Source: Sabethes cyaneus (taxonomy: Eukaryota; Arthropoda; Insecta; Diptera; Culicidae). Taken from it: DNA of 64,000 bases. The position numbers were made by a program, and so were the translations under genes. This document shows positions 48,430 through 59,045 of the stretch, piece after piece (within the stretch, counting starts at the first letter, position 1; each line of letters begins with the position of its first letter). The DNA lies in contig NC_071355.1 in NCBI RefSeq assembly GCF_943734655.1, positions 244,613,183 to 244,677,182 on the forward strand. Direction: 5' to 3'. A model generated the notes under the pieces. That model had not been told where the DNA came from, searched no databases, and worked only from the letters and a program-made list of their open reading frames with translations.

Positions 48430-48900
48430 GTTCATGTCCCCTTAAGATTGAATTTGGATTGAATGTGGATTGGGATTGGATTCGATCGGACTAAAATAGA
48501 GTCAGAGATTTTGTTTGGATTTGGATCAAATTTAAATTGGATTTAAGCCGGGTATGTATCGGACTTGGATTGGATTTGAATTGGAATTAGATTGAATTAG
48601 AATGTATTCGACTGGATTTGGATTGGATGACAATTGCATTTAGTCCGAATATGTATTGGATTTGGGTTGAATTTGGACTGGATTTGGATTGGATTTGGAT
48701 TTAAATTGGATTGAATTGGATTGGAGTGGATTGGACTGAAATTTGATTGTGATTTTTTATTGGATTTAAGTTGGATTTAATCCGGATTTGGGTTGGATTT
48801 GAATTGGTTTTGGATTAGATTGGATTGGAGATTTTGACAGAATTTGGATTAGATTTAATTTGGATTTAATCCGATTTTGTATTGAATTTGGATTGAGTTT
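48430..48900. repeat. Degenerate TTGGATTTGGA repeat
   Basis: Purine-rich phrases such as GGATTGGATTTGAATTGG and GGATTTGGATTGG repeat irregularly over about 470 bp. It is related to the tracts at 4230-4420 and 42890-43270. Confidence 0.6.
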
Positions 48901-48949
48901 GTCTGTAATAAAAAAATATCAATACCCTCATGAAACTGTAGGAAGTATC

Positions 48950-51300
48950 GCATTGATAGCATGCATCGGTATATCTAACATCTTTGCTTCTGAATCACGG
49001 CACGGAATTCGCGCGACTCTTTCGTGGACAATTTTACGCGATCGCGATTCTCGGTCAACCGTGCGGTGGCGAAGGCGGCGGCCGGCGGCCGGCGGTGTTG
49101 CGGTGGCAAGAAGAATGGGCACCTCTCGCTCTCGTGACCGAGGTGACCAAGAATGACAGTGTGCGCGGCACTTTGCAATATTATTACTATTATTATTAAT
49201 TCCCATTGCACCGACCACCGTTCTGTCCCCTTTTGCCAAACTGGCTGGACCGCGAATCACGCGCACCAACCGTCCAACCAACCGACAAGACAACAGGTGT
49301 GGTGCCGTGCGACGAAGCAGATCGAGCAGATTAAATGAATTAACGGTGAAAAAATATTTGCTGCCATGTCCTCACACCGTCCGTCCCCGACCAGCGACCG
49401 CGACCACACGATCCGATCGACGTATGGTACGATCCGGGGAGGGACCTACCTGTTCGGTCGTGTCCATGCTAGCTAGTCGGAGTATAAATTTTGCAGCTTT
49501 GCATGACGAAATGAAAAGCCGTTTACCTCGCACTCAGCTCGGATCCCGAGCTCGGAGACTCCGGATTGTGGTTGACCATCACCTCGTCTCGGTTGCAATC
49601 GAATGCAGCAATTTGCGCGCTGAACGTTGCATTTTCAGATCACTGCTGGTGTCCGTACCCGCGCGCCGGACGCGACTGCACTTATCGTCGTGTGAAAAGA
49701 CGGTCCCTTCTGTCTGACTGCCGCTGGCTGGCAAGGGGATTCAACGCCTCCCCAAAACCGAAAAGTGGTCAGTCTGGTTTGTCAGCGAAGGAATTCAAGG
49801 AATTCACCATCCCATTAGGAGAGCGCGTTGCTGTCCTGTTGGCGAAAACGAAATAAAATTCGCACAGCGACCCCGAAACCTCGGTCCTCCGTTGTTGCTT
49901 GCTGGTGGTGGCACGGGAGTGGCGAGGATTATCAAAAATGTAACGACGTCGGCGGATTCCATAGGCAGGAGGAATTTTTCGGCCGCCCGCTGATTTAAGG
50001 ATTTTCGAACTTTATCAATGCTCGCCGCCAAAGCAGCAGAGCAGAGCAGCAGAGGTGCTTTCCGCTTTTAGACGGTAGTAAATGAAACTTGAGAACGAGA
50101 CATTGAACTTTGTTGGATCGATAGCCGTTTGGAAGACTTGAGACAAAGTGTGTGTCTGTGTGCGCACTCGCGTGAGCGAGAGGGAGAAGGCAAACGCTGG
50201 CAGGGTTTATGTGGCGCTTATTTGCATACCATAGCTAATGATGGGATCAGCTCCCGGGGGGAAGGGCAAGGTGATTGATTATGCTGGAATGTAACTTGAT
50301 AGAAGTTTCCGCCCAGGTTACGGACATAAAATTTGATGGCCTAGACGATTTATAGTGCCATTTCAAATTCCTCGGACATGTTTGAAGCGGTTTCGGGATA
50401 ATTTTAATTCATCGATTCGGTCTGCCAACTTGGCAGACATCTCTCCGTGTGCACACAGTATCCGACGAATCCCATTGAAGTGCTTAGACCGATAAATATT
50501 CAATCGAAGCTCATATATTAACTAGAAGTTGGGGACTTCGAATGAAAATGGAATTCAACCTGGTCGGGTCCTCACACACCGAGCAAGCAAACGGAATGCC
50601 ATTAGCAGCAAGGCTATGAACTCAAAGCTTTACCCGTGCATCGAGTGTGCGACCGAGCAGTTCCAACAACCTCAACAGAGCAGAGTCGAGTCGAGTCGAG
50701 CAACTTCATCAGCTGCATCAGATTGGCACAAACGGACTCCGTCGATGTACTTCGATTCATTGATGCCGCCAGCGGCGGTAGCAGCAACAGCAGCAGCAGC
50801 AGCAATAACAAGCCCACAGCAGCGGCGCAAGAAACCGGCCGCCCGCTCACGTGCTGTGCGAGCAGCTTTACATTTGATCAAGCCTGACAGCCCAGCCAAC
50901 CAACCAACCAACCAGCCAGCCAGTCAGCCAGTCAGCGAGTCAGCCAGCGGCGGCAGCAGCGCTTCTGATTGTAGGTTAAAGCAATTTTGAAAGTTAAATT
51001 ACCTTCGAAAAGCGGAGCTCCCTCGACCGACCGTATGTATATGTATGCGATTTCGCAAGAATAACTATCCCTCGCCCCTCCCGCAGGTCGTTGCCATTTC
51101 GCGGAGAGCCTGTTTCTATCTAGCCCTGAAAACTGAAAAGAAGAAAAAAAATATCCGGCGGGTCTACGAACGCTTGATCTTGTCCTCATACTGATTGGGT
51201 GGCTATTCGTGGTGAACAAAAAAGCTCTCGATTGGCCCGATACTCTGTTGTTCGGGTTCGGGCCGCGTGCGAAGCAGCGAACCCCTTTTATTGCTAATTT
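48950..51300. other. GC-richer unique-looking island
   Basis: About 2.3 kb of GC-richer DNA with no transposon motifs. It has GCGGCGGCCGGCGGCCGGCG near 49070, a GAGTCGAGTCGAGTCGAG run near 50685, CAGCAGCAGCAGCA near 50785, and a CCAACCAACCAACC run near 50900. GTATAAATTTTGCAGC near 49482 is TATA-like. Many open frames overlap on both strands without domains. It may be an enhancer, promoter or non-coding exon region. Confidence 0.3.
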
Positions 51301-51434
51301 GCTGTTAATGTTGTGTCAGTCATGAAAGTATGGAAATTAAACTTCAACCGACTTTGGGTGTTTAACGGAGTTAGTCAATTTCAACACTCAAGAAAGGGCC
51401 ACTGCTCAGAAAAATAAATAAATAAAAATTCCAA

Positions 51435-52560
51435 TTAATTCTACTATAACAAAGTTACGAGAGAACTAAATGAAATCCTACCATTTCTCCTTGATTGCTA
51501 TTTGCCTTGTTAATTCCTTAATGTGCTGTACCACCAACGGCAACACAAGCGGTGCCGCAGTTAATTTAATTTCAATAATCGTCACATTGAAAAATTGTCT
51601 GCCGTGATCAAGTGATAGCAATTAAAACCAAGTTGACGCCAAATTAAACACTACTGACCCCAACAAATGCGCAGGAAAACGCAATAAAACTAAACCCAAT
51701 GTTTTGTTTTAATAATTATTGCTGATCCAACAAACGTTATTGTGATCAGCGGAGAACAATAATCTTTTATATCTTCATATAAACAGTATTAGTATTAGCA
51801 GTTTTAGTTGCATCTTTTGCATTAAAAAAACGGTTTTCGGTAACTGACTGCAGTAATACGTAGCGTTATTTTTCTTTGGCAGCAAAAGCTGAACGGCTCA
51901 CTGGCAACTTTGCTCTTTTGTTCAAACTGAAAATGTTTGATCCAGTTTGTTCAACGTAGATGATGGAATGACGGACCATGGAAAATAGGCGGGACCGATT
52001 CTTGTCGCTTGCTCTGGTTTATAACACGACGTAAACCGGCGATCAGCATTATTCAAACGCTAGCTGAGCTACTTCCAACATATCAGTGGCATGTCTGGAC
52101 GCGACAAAGGAGGAAGCATCAAGGACAAACGAAAGTCATGCTCGACTCGTGCACGTCTGCAGTTCCCGGTCGGTCGCGTTCATCGGCTGCTGAGGAAAGG
52201 AAAGTATGCTGAACGTGTGTTGGAGCTGGAGCACTAGTTTCGCTGTCGCGACGGAATATTTGGCTGCTGAAGTTCGGGAATTGGTAGGAAATATGCTGTC
52301 CGCGACAACAAAACGACCACAATTCTTCCACGTCACTTGCAGCTGGCCACCTGGACTGGTATTTCTTCGTGACTCATGACCATACATGAACGGCTCGCGG
52401 CATAACTGCTGAGGCTTTCCGGTTGATCCGTTGCAACAAGCCGTGCCTGGCTTGCGATTATCGGTACTCCAATTTACCGAAAAGAGAATTACGTTAAGTG
52501 CGTTAGTGCAAGTTTATTGCAAGCTGGAGTTATGATAATCAAACAATCGATCCTGTCAAG
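51435..52560 (+). repeat. Histone H2A-bearing repeat, copy A
   Basis: This 1.1-kb stretch matches 55728-56720 over nearly its whole length. Shared landmarks are TAATTCTACTATAACAAAGT at the left, AACAAATGCGCAGGAAAACG in the middle, AACGTAGATGATGGAATGAC before the coding part, and AAGTTTATTGCAAGCTGGAG then AATCAAACAATCG at the right. Both copies have the same orientation. Inside is a damaged H2A coding sequence preceded by a TTTATAACACG TATA-like element about 70 bases before the ATG. No terminal inverted repeats or poly(A) tail were found, so the spreading mechanism is unknown. Confidence 0.75.
52091..52372 (+). pseudogene. Histone H2A pseudogene, copy A
   Basis: From ATG at 52091 the frame reads [16 protein letters not shown], then [20 protein letters not shown], the highly conserved H2A N-tail and first helix region. 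It ends at a TAG (52235) after VLELEH. In the next frame it continues as EYLAAEVRELVGN. After another shift it reads VRDNKTTTILPRHLQLA, matching the H2A block around RDNKKTRIIPRHLQLA. So this is a nearly full-length H2A with at least two frameshifts. An intact H2A is about 124 residues and packages DNA in the nucleosome. The reading stops short of the H2A C-terminal tail. Confidence 0.82.
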
Positions 52561-52665
52561 AGCCACACAACGTTTGAAGAGTTTATTATATTTTCTTGCC
52601 CAGTTAATACCATAATAACACAGGCAACGAGGGAAAAGTTGAATTTTTTTTTATTGTAACACATT

Positions 52666-52794
52666 TTTTTTTGTTAGATTATAGTCACTTTAACCAGCTT
52701 GGGTCATTCGTGACTTCTGCGGGGTTGGGATTTGAACTTAGGTCCTGGGCGTGAGAGGCGTGAATGCTAACCACTACGCCGGGACTGACCCCGA
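52666..52794 (-). mobile_element. tRNA-derived SINE with poly(A) tail and 10-bp target duplication
   Basis: On the minus strand it begins CGGGGTCAGTCCCGGCG. An A-box-like GCGTAGTGGTTAGC and a B-box-like AAGTTCAAATCCC follow, then a tail ending in poly(A). It is flanked by perfect GTAACACATT at 52656-52665 and 52795-52804. It is about 129 bp and inserted beside the mariner relic. It belongs to a different family from the SINE at 19168-19326, which has no poly(A). Confidence 0.78.
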
Positions 52795-52814
52795 GTAACA
52801 CATTAATTTTATGA

Positions 52815-53090
52815 GCAAAATCAAAAATTCCAAAAGAGTTTCTCTTCTTTCGATGAAATCCACGAATCAATGCTCTGACCCGTTTCGCACTGTGTGCTGG
52901 AGCATTATCATGAAGAAAAATGTCTTTATAGTGTCTTATCAAACAAACCACATGGTTCAAATTGATTGTAGTTGTTGTTTGATTCAATCGGTACTTGCAG
53001 TTCGCACCCGGTCTGAGAAGTTTATAGCAAATAAAACCTTTGCTATTCAACCCGGTGTTGCCACTGATTATTATGTACTGCAAAAGATAT
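52815..53090 (-). pseudogene. mariner transposase relic
   Basis: The minus strand reads GFICYKLLRPGANCKYRLNQ, then KDIFLHDNAPAHSAKRVRAL. HDNAPAH with the catalytic Asp is the hallmark second acidic motif of mariner-family DDE transposases, and the preceding phrase matches the YELLxPGxTxNxxxYxxQL block. The N-terminal DNA-binding part and the third acidic motif are absent. The frame runs on into the SINE. Terminal inverted repeats were not seen. Confidence 0.65.
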
Positions 53091-53339
53091 AAATTTGGTT
53101 CGTTTGTTTGTTTGATAATGTTTTTACATATTTTTGATGAACTTAGCCACAGATACGTCTTGTTTCGTTTCCATTCGTCCCAAGAGGTGTTTCTCTAATT
53201 ACCTTTAAGGTAATTTTAAGCAAATCGTGCGGAAGCTGTACTAAAAAATTGGACAAATCTGTACCTCTTTCCAGATAGTTCTCTATCATGTGGCACCACT
53301 GATTCTACCAGACACACGACTTTCTTGCCAAAGTGATTT

Positions 53340-53500
53340 GATCTCGCGAATTCAATGACACATTGGCCCTCTTCGACTAAACCGCACTACGGTGGGCTGT
53401 GGAAGTCTGAGATTCGTGAAGCCAAGCGTCATACTATGAGGTTCCCTGATAAAAATCCAACCACTGTGGATGATATGAGCACCTTGCTCGTTCAAAACTA
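53340..53500 (+). pseudogene. BEL/Pao-type integrase relic
   Basis: The plus frame reads TKPHYGGLWKSEIREAKRHT and then TVDDMSTLLVQ. The PHFGGLWExxVKSAKRH phrase marks the C-terminal part of BEL/Pao integrases, and the following TxEExxTVLxQIE block is usually next. The relic breaks into the fold-back repeat at about 53510. No LTR was recognised nearby. Confidence 0.6.
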
Positions 53501-53511
53501 TTCTCGGATAA

Positions 53512-54775
53512 AACAGTCGCTGATTTTTCTCGCTCTGAGGATTACCGCATCATGTCACAAGCACCAATTCTTGCAGTATATGGATGCAATCTGGTAAAAC
53601 GAGAGGATGACCGCACACTTTTCTATGACGTTTCACTCTCAGGACATCAAATTAGACTAGATTCAATGTTTAAAGATAAAATCGGACGAAGAAAAGGGAT
53701 GGTTTTACACTTTAACCAAATTATTTACTTTCAGGACACTACACTGGACTAGACTAAATGTTCAAACGACAGAATCGGTTGAAGAAAAGGAGTGGTTTTG
53801 CACTCTGGCGCACTCCCCAAGCACAGATATCAATTTGCTATAGGTTTAGACGTCGTAAAGAATCTTCGACTTGTTGGAACGAGAGGGGTTTGTTAGTTTT
53901 TTTTTTTTTTTGTAAAAAGAAACCATACTAAGCAGTGTTCAATTGTGGTCCCTGGCAGTGGAGCAAGGTAGTCGCGAAGAAAAAGTATGGCAAAATAGCA
54001 GATTTTTGGCATACCTGCCGTTTTTGACGTAGGACTATTTACAAGCACTTTGTGGGAACGAAAATAAAAGTATACCATTCGAATAAAAGATTTCAAATGC
54101 TAATAGCTACTATATTACTGAACGAAACATAACTGTTAATATGTCGTTGGATAGATAAAATGTTCAGCAATTTTATAGTAACATATTTATAACAATCTTT
54201 TGTACGTTTAATAGTGAAAATGGATGTAAAGTTTTAAGGTCAAATTTCCCCATACATTTTCTTCATGATTATCTTGCTTCACAGGCAGGAACGACAATTA
54301 AACACACCATCTGTTTAGTGTGGTTTCCTTTTACAAAAAAAAGTAACAAAACCGCTGTCCCAACAGGTCAATGATTCTGTACGACGTTTAAACTTATACC
54401 AATTTGATATCTGTGCTTGGGAAGTAGGCCAGAGTGCAAAACCAATCTTTTCTTTCAACCGATTTTATCGTTTGAACATTTAACCTAGTCCAATTTGATG
54501 TCCTGAAAGTAAACAAGTTTGTTGAAGTGTAGAACCACCCCTTTTTTTGACCGATTTTATCTTTAAACATTGAATCTAGTCCAATTTGATGTCCTGAGAG
54601 TGAAACGTCATAGAAAAGTGAGCGATTATCCTTTCCTTTTGTCAGATTGCATCCATACTGTAAGAATTTGTTTGGAACTGTTGTCTTGCACGGAAACAGA
54701 GCTGAAGGGATATTTGTGCATGTGACGTGATGCAGCAATTCTCAAAGCGAGGAAAATCGGCGACGGTGACTGAAA
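53512..54775. mobile_element. Fold-back repeat, about 1.26 kb
   Basis: The left arm 53512-53872 and right arm 54366-54775 are imperfect reverse complements. Landmarks are the ATTTTTCTCGCTCTGAG/CTCAAAGCGAGGAAAAT ends, GTATGGATGCAATCTG, CAGGACATCAAATTxGACTA (twice per arm) and CCCAAGCACAGATATCAA. The left arm lacks about 55 bp present on the right. The middle has the GGTCAAATxTCCCCATACAT module in both orientations and a partial GACGTAGGACTA. No transposase was seen. It interrupts the BEL/Pao relic. Confidence 0.65.
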
Positions 54776-54799
54776 ATTGTCAAACTGCGAAATCATCAA

Positions 54800-55195
54800 G
54801 ATCAAATCATTCACGAAGATGCAATTTTATTACTTGGTGGTTTTTAAAAAGGTCGATGAGAGATATTCATCCTTCCCACAGAGAAGTGCTACAGCATTGT
54901 AGCCACAGAAAGATGACGCACAAAGGATCAGTACGTCGTTCTACCCGAAAGCCATTAATTGGATTAAACAACGCCTTAAACGACATTGAAATCACGTAGT
55001 GTTGCACAAGCAATAACTATACTACGTGATCTACTTTGTAACGCGAGAGATAAGATCCCCGTCGAGAAATAATCGGGAATGCATCAAATTAAAAGCAGGA
55101 ATTGCCTTTCCATATACAGTGTGACACATATATATTCGAACAAAACCAAAGTCAAACATTTTTGTAAATAAATGCTTTATTTGCTCTCGAACAAT
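54800..55195. other. Unassigned DNA right of the fold-back repeat
   Basis: A 90-residue plus frame (54727-54999) ends VLQHCSHRKMTHKGSVRRST, loosely like the C-terminal tail of retroelement integrases. It could be the remainder of the BEL/Pao relic displaced by the fold-back insertion. Evidence is weak. Confidence 0.25.
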
Positions 55196-55200
55196 CTTTT

Positions 55201-55700
55201 GACGTAGGACTACGTCTTTCAGGAAGGTAGCTGGTATAGGGGGTCATTCCAAAAAATCGAAAAATGCGAGCGTCACGAAAAATGAAAGATTTTTAGCGCT
55301 AATGGCTTAGCGGTTTCCCGATCGATTTTAAATAGTTTTGCACCAATCGATCGGAAAATCTTCTACGTATCTACACGAATAAAGAAAACTATTGAGTTTT
55401 AAGTGCGCATTATTGAAAAATTGGAAATAATGAAGCCTTGTCCATCTAGAAATCCTAGCTTCCTGATTGGTTGTTGGAAATGACGTCATCAAAGTGGTAA
55501 TGCATTTTCACGCTTCGGCTTATAATTTAGTCAATTCCTAATAGATTTTCAAGTTATTTACACCAATAGATAGGAAAATCGAATAAGAAAATATAGATAA
55601 CTATTGATTTTCAATGCGCGCCATTGAAAAATTGAAAATAACTCTAACTCGGTAGTTAGACAGCTGTTTGTTCAACTCTTCGTCGAGATATACGTTCTCG
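55201..55700. repeat. Copy of the GACGTAGGACTACGTC dispersed repeat
   Basis: It begins with the exact palindrome (55201-55216), followed by GGGGTCATTCCAAAAAATCG, AGCGTCACGAAAAATGAAAG and TTTTAGCGCTAATGGC. It then has two tandem-like paragraphs with AATCGATCGGAAAATCTTC and AATAGATAGGAAAATCGAA. The first phrases recur at 20567 and 63750. Confidence 0.55.
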
Positions 55701-55727
55701 CTTCGTGATTGGTTGGAATAATTTCAT

Positions 55728-56720
55728 TTAATTCTACTATAACAAAGTTACAAGAGAATTAAATGTAATCCTACCCTTTCTCGTTGATTGCTAATTGGCT
55801 TGATAATTCCTTATTGTGATGTACAACCAACGACAACACGAGCGGTACCGCAGCAATTTTAATTTCAATAAACTTCACATTGAAAACTTGTCTGCCGTGA
55901 ATCAGTGATAGTAATTAAAACAAAGTTAACATCAAATTAAACACCATTGACCGCAACAAATGCGCAGGAAAACGCATTAAAACTAAACCCAATGTTTTGT
56001 TGTAATAATTTTATTGCTGGCTCAATAAAGTTTATTGTGATCAGCGAAGAACAACAATCTTTTATATCTTCATATAAGCAGTATTAGTATTAGCAGTTTT
56101 ATTGACAATTTTTGGCATCTTATATAAGAATTTGTTCATTCGTAAAAGAACGGTTTTCGGCAATTGATGAAACTTAGGAAAATTGGAACCAATGCTACAG
56201 TAATACGTAGCGTAATTTTTCTTTGGCAGCAAAAGGTGAACGGCTCACTGGTAACTTTGCTCTTTCGTTCAGGCTAAAATTGAAATGCTCCATTTTCTTC
56301 AACGTAGATGATGGAATGACGGACCACGAAAAATAAGTGGAAACGATTCTTGTCGCTTGCTCTGGTACATGACACGAGATAAGCCAGCGAACAGCATTAT
56401 TCAAACGCTAGCTGAGCTACTGCCAACATCTTACTGGTATGTCTGGACGCTGCTGAGGAAAGGAAACTATTGACCAGAATTATCCCACGTCGCTTGCAGC
56501 TGGCCATCTGGACTGGTATTTCATCGTGATTTCATCTTGGTCGATCGCATAGCTGGTGTGGCTTTCCGATTGGTTCGTTGCAATAAGCCGTGCCTGGTTT
56601 GCGGTTAGCGGTACTCCAATTTACCGAAAAGAAAATTACGTTAAGTGCGTGCGTTAGTGCAAGTTTATTGCAAGCTGGAGTTATGGTAATCAAACAATCG
56701 GTTCTTTTAAGTCCCTTCTC
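55728..56720 (+). repeat. Histone H2A-bearing repeat, copy B
   Basis: Second copy of the unit at 51435-52560, same orientation, roughly 85-90% alike by eye. It has its own indels, including a short insertion near 56115-56150 (TTATATAAGAATTTGTTCAT). The H2A part is reduced by an internal deletion. The right boundary is at about AATCAAACAATCGGTTC. A 21-bp palindrome (TTACTGCATA G TATGCAGTAA) lies 30 bases beyond, at 56732-56752. Confidence 0.75.
56439..56527 (+). pseudogene. Histone H2A pseudogene, copy B (internally deleted)
   Basis: ATGTCTGGACGC starts as in copy A. The sequence then jumps to a segment readable as RLLRKGNY, and again to TRIIPRRLQLA and IWTG. Two deletions have removed most of the coding region. 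At the KGNY and RIIPR positions copy B keeps canonical H2A residues where copy A has KGKY and TILPR. So the copies decayed independently from a less damaged ancestor. Confidence 0.68.
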
Positions 56721-57009
56721 GACAAATCTTTTTACTGCATAGTATGCAGTAATCCTCCTTTTATGCCGAGATGTTTGAGGTCATGCAAAATAGTGCCACA
56801 TGTAGCACCGTTTCGAAATTTATTTATTGTCAACGACCATAACTCGAACATTGGTACGTGCACACCGAACGAGACACAATACGAAAATGAAGCTACGTCA
56901 AGTAAGACTTAAGTCGTGATGACACACACACATGTTATTGGTTTAATTGTATTAATTGTATATGCCGTTGCAAGCATAAAAGAGGGTTATGTCTGTACAT
57001 ACCGAAAAC

Positions 57010-57835
57010 CAGGTCTCTGCTCGACTAGACTGCTCGACTGGACTGCTTAACTGAACTGCTCGACTAAACTGCTTCACTGGACAGCATGATTTAGGCTATT
57101 GCAAATCATTTTCAAAGTTTTTGTCAGCACTGCTTTTGACTGCTCGACTCAATTGCTTGACTTAACTGTTTGATTCGATAGCTCGACTTAACTGCTCGAC
57201 TGAACCGCTTGACTGCTCAACTCAACTGCTCAAATAGACTACTCGATTCAACTGCTCGACTCGACTGCTCGGTTCAATTGCCCCACTCGACGGCTCGACT
57301 GAACTGCTCGGCTGGACTGCTTGACTGAACAGCTTGATTTAACTGCTCGACTAGACTGCTCGATTTGACTGCTCAACTCAACTGCTTGACTTCTGTTTGG
57401 TTCGACTGCTCGATTCAACTGCTCGACTGGACTACTCGACTCAACTGCTCGAACAAACCGTTCGACTCGACTGCTCGACTCAACTGCTCGAATGAACTGC
57501 TCGACTCGACTGCACGAATGAACTGCTCTACTCAACTGTTCGACTTAACTGCTTGATCCGACTGCTTGACTAAACTATTCGATTCGACTGCTCGACTCAA
57601 GTGCTCGACAAGACTATTTGATTTAACTGCTCGATCAAACTGCTCGTTTTTACTGCTCGACTTGACTGCTTGACTCGACTGCTCGACCGGGCTGCTTGAT
57701 TGAACAGCTTGATTTAACTGCTCGATTTGACTGCTCGACTTGACTGTTCGACTCGACTACTCTACCCAACTGCTTAACTCGATTGCTTGATTTGACTGCT
57801 CGACTCGCCTGGTCAACTCGATTACTTCTCACGAT
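57010..57835. repeat. 13-bp minisatellite (CTCGACTNGACTG), degenerate
   Basis: About 60 loosely conserved units of CTCGACTxxACTG with frequent T-for-C changes. One non-repeat interruption of about 60 bp lies at 57085-57140. It encodes long open frames with Arg/Val/Glu/Ser periodicity on the minus strand, which are artefacts. The array ends right where the LINE begins. Confidence 0.8.
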
Positions 57836-57837
57836 AT

Positions 57838-58996
57838 CATATGGTCAGTGTTAAATCAGACCGGACCAAGTCGCAAAATTTTAAAAAATTAGTTAACATC
57901 TAATCTCATTCAAGTCACTTCTGGAGTCCCTCAAGGGTCTCATTTAGGACCGCAATTGTTTATTTTATTCGTTAATGATATCTCATTCGTTCTCAAGAAT
58001 ATAAAAATCCTTATTTATGCCGACGATATGAAATTATACTCAGAAATAAAAAATGAGACAGATGTCAACACATTTTGTAACGAAATTCAAATTTTTTATA
58101 ATTGGTGTAAGAAGAGCTTACTTCAACTAAACGTGAACAAATGTAAATTAATTAAATTCAGTAGGAAACGAAATACACCTATAACCAACATCTCCCTTGG
58201 ACATCAAATGATAGAATATTGTGAACGAATTAGAGATTTGGGAGTTATTCTAGACTCAAAATTAACGTTTATAGATCACTATAATACAATTACTTGTAAA
58301 GCAAGCAACATGCTCTCTTTCATAAAACGCTTTAGCTTTAATTTTCGAGACCCATACACATTAAAAACACTTTACATTTACTACGTTCGTTCAATTCTTG
58401 AGTACTGTAGCGTGGTATGGTCTCCGTTTGCCAATGCACACATAAATAGAATAGAATCAATACAAAAACAATTCTTGTTGTACGCACTCCGTAATTTAAA
58501 TTGGACGAGCCTTCCTCTTCCGTCATATGACGACCGCTGCAAGCTTATAAATAACGAAACATAAAAGGCGCGTCGTGAATTTGCAATGGTCTCATTTGTT
58601 AATGACATAGTCTCACAACGTATTGATTCTGCCGAACTCTTATCTAAATTAAATTTTTACGCACCTACTAGAAATTTACGTGTTCGTACACTATTTGCCA
58701 CGGATCATTATCGAACTAATTATGCTAAATTCGGGCCCATAAATCAAATGATGGTGCTATACAACCAACATTGTAATTTTATTGACTTCACAATTAAAAA
58801 AACCAAATTGAAGCAATATTTTAGGACAATAAGTAATTCAAGTCAATAACAACAGAAAACTCGCAGATAACTAGCAGAAACGAGCAAACATAAATAGAAT
58901 ATGTAGTCGATTGATAACATTAGGTTAAGCTTGTATCACGGTCTACACACGATTGACTGCAAATAAATAAATGAGTAAATGAGTAAATGAGATAGC
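57838..58996 (+). mobile_element. Jockey/CR1-like LINE, 5'-truncated, 3' half nearly open
   Basis: The sequence starts inside the RT (SHDIIWSVL, then TSGVPQGSHLGPQLFILFVN). It has an intact YADD box (ILIYADDMKLYSE) and the thumb region (LQLNVNKCKLIKFSR), then RDLGVILDSKLTF, LKTLYIYYVRSILEYCSVVW and the C-terminal domain to about 58848. The only break seen is TAA at 58562-58564, where an NNET-xKARREFA frame would otherwise continue. The tail has repeated TAAATGAG units (58966-58990) in place of poly(A). 5' truncation at a minisatellite edge is typical of LINE insertion. Confidence 0.75.
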
Positions 58997-59045
58997 AAAC
59001 GATCAAAAATTTCCTAAGCAATATTTTACTCTAATCAGACTACAC

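Noticed and set aside
48860..49293. Arg-rich frames around 49 kb as a possible gene
   Set aside because: No domain or splice structure; the frames overlap on opposite strands in GC-rich DNA.
52690..52794. Possible tRNA gene on the minus strand
   Set aside because: It is a tRNA-derived SINE with poly(A) tail and flanking duplication, not a folding tRNA.
57248..57832. Arg/Val/Glu/Ser-periodic open frames
   Set aside because: They are translations of the 13-bp minisatellite.
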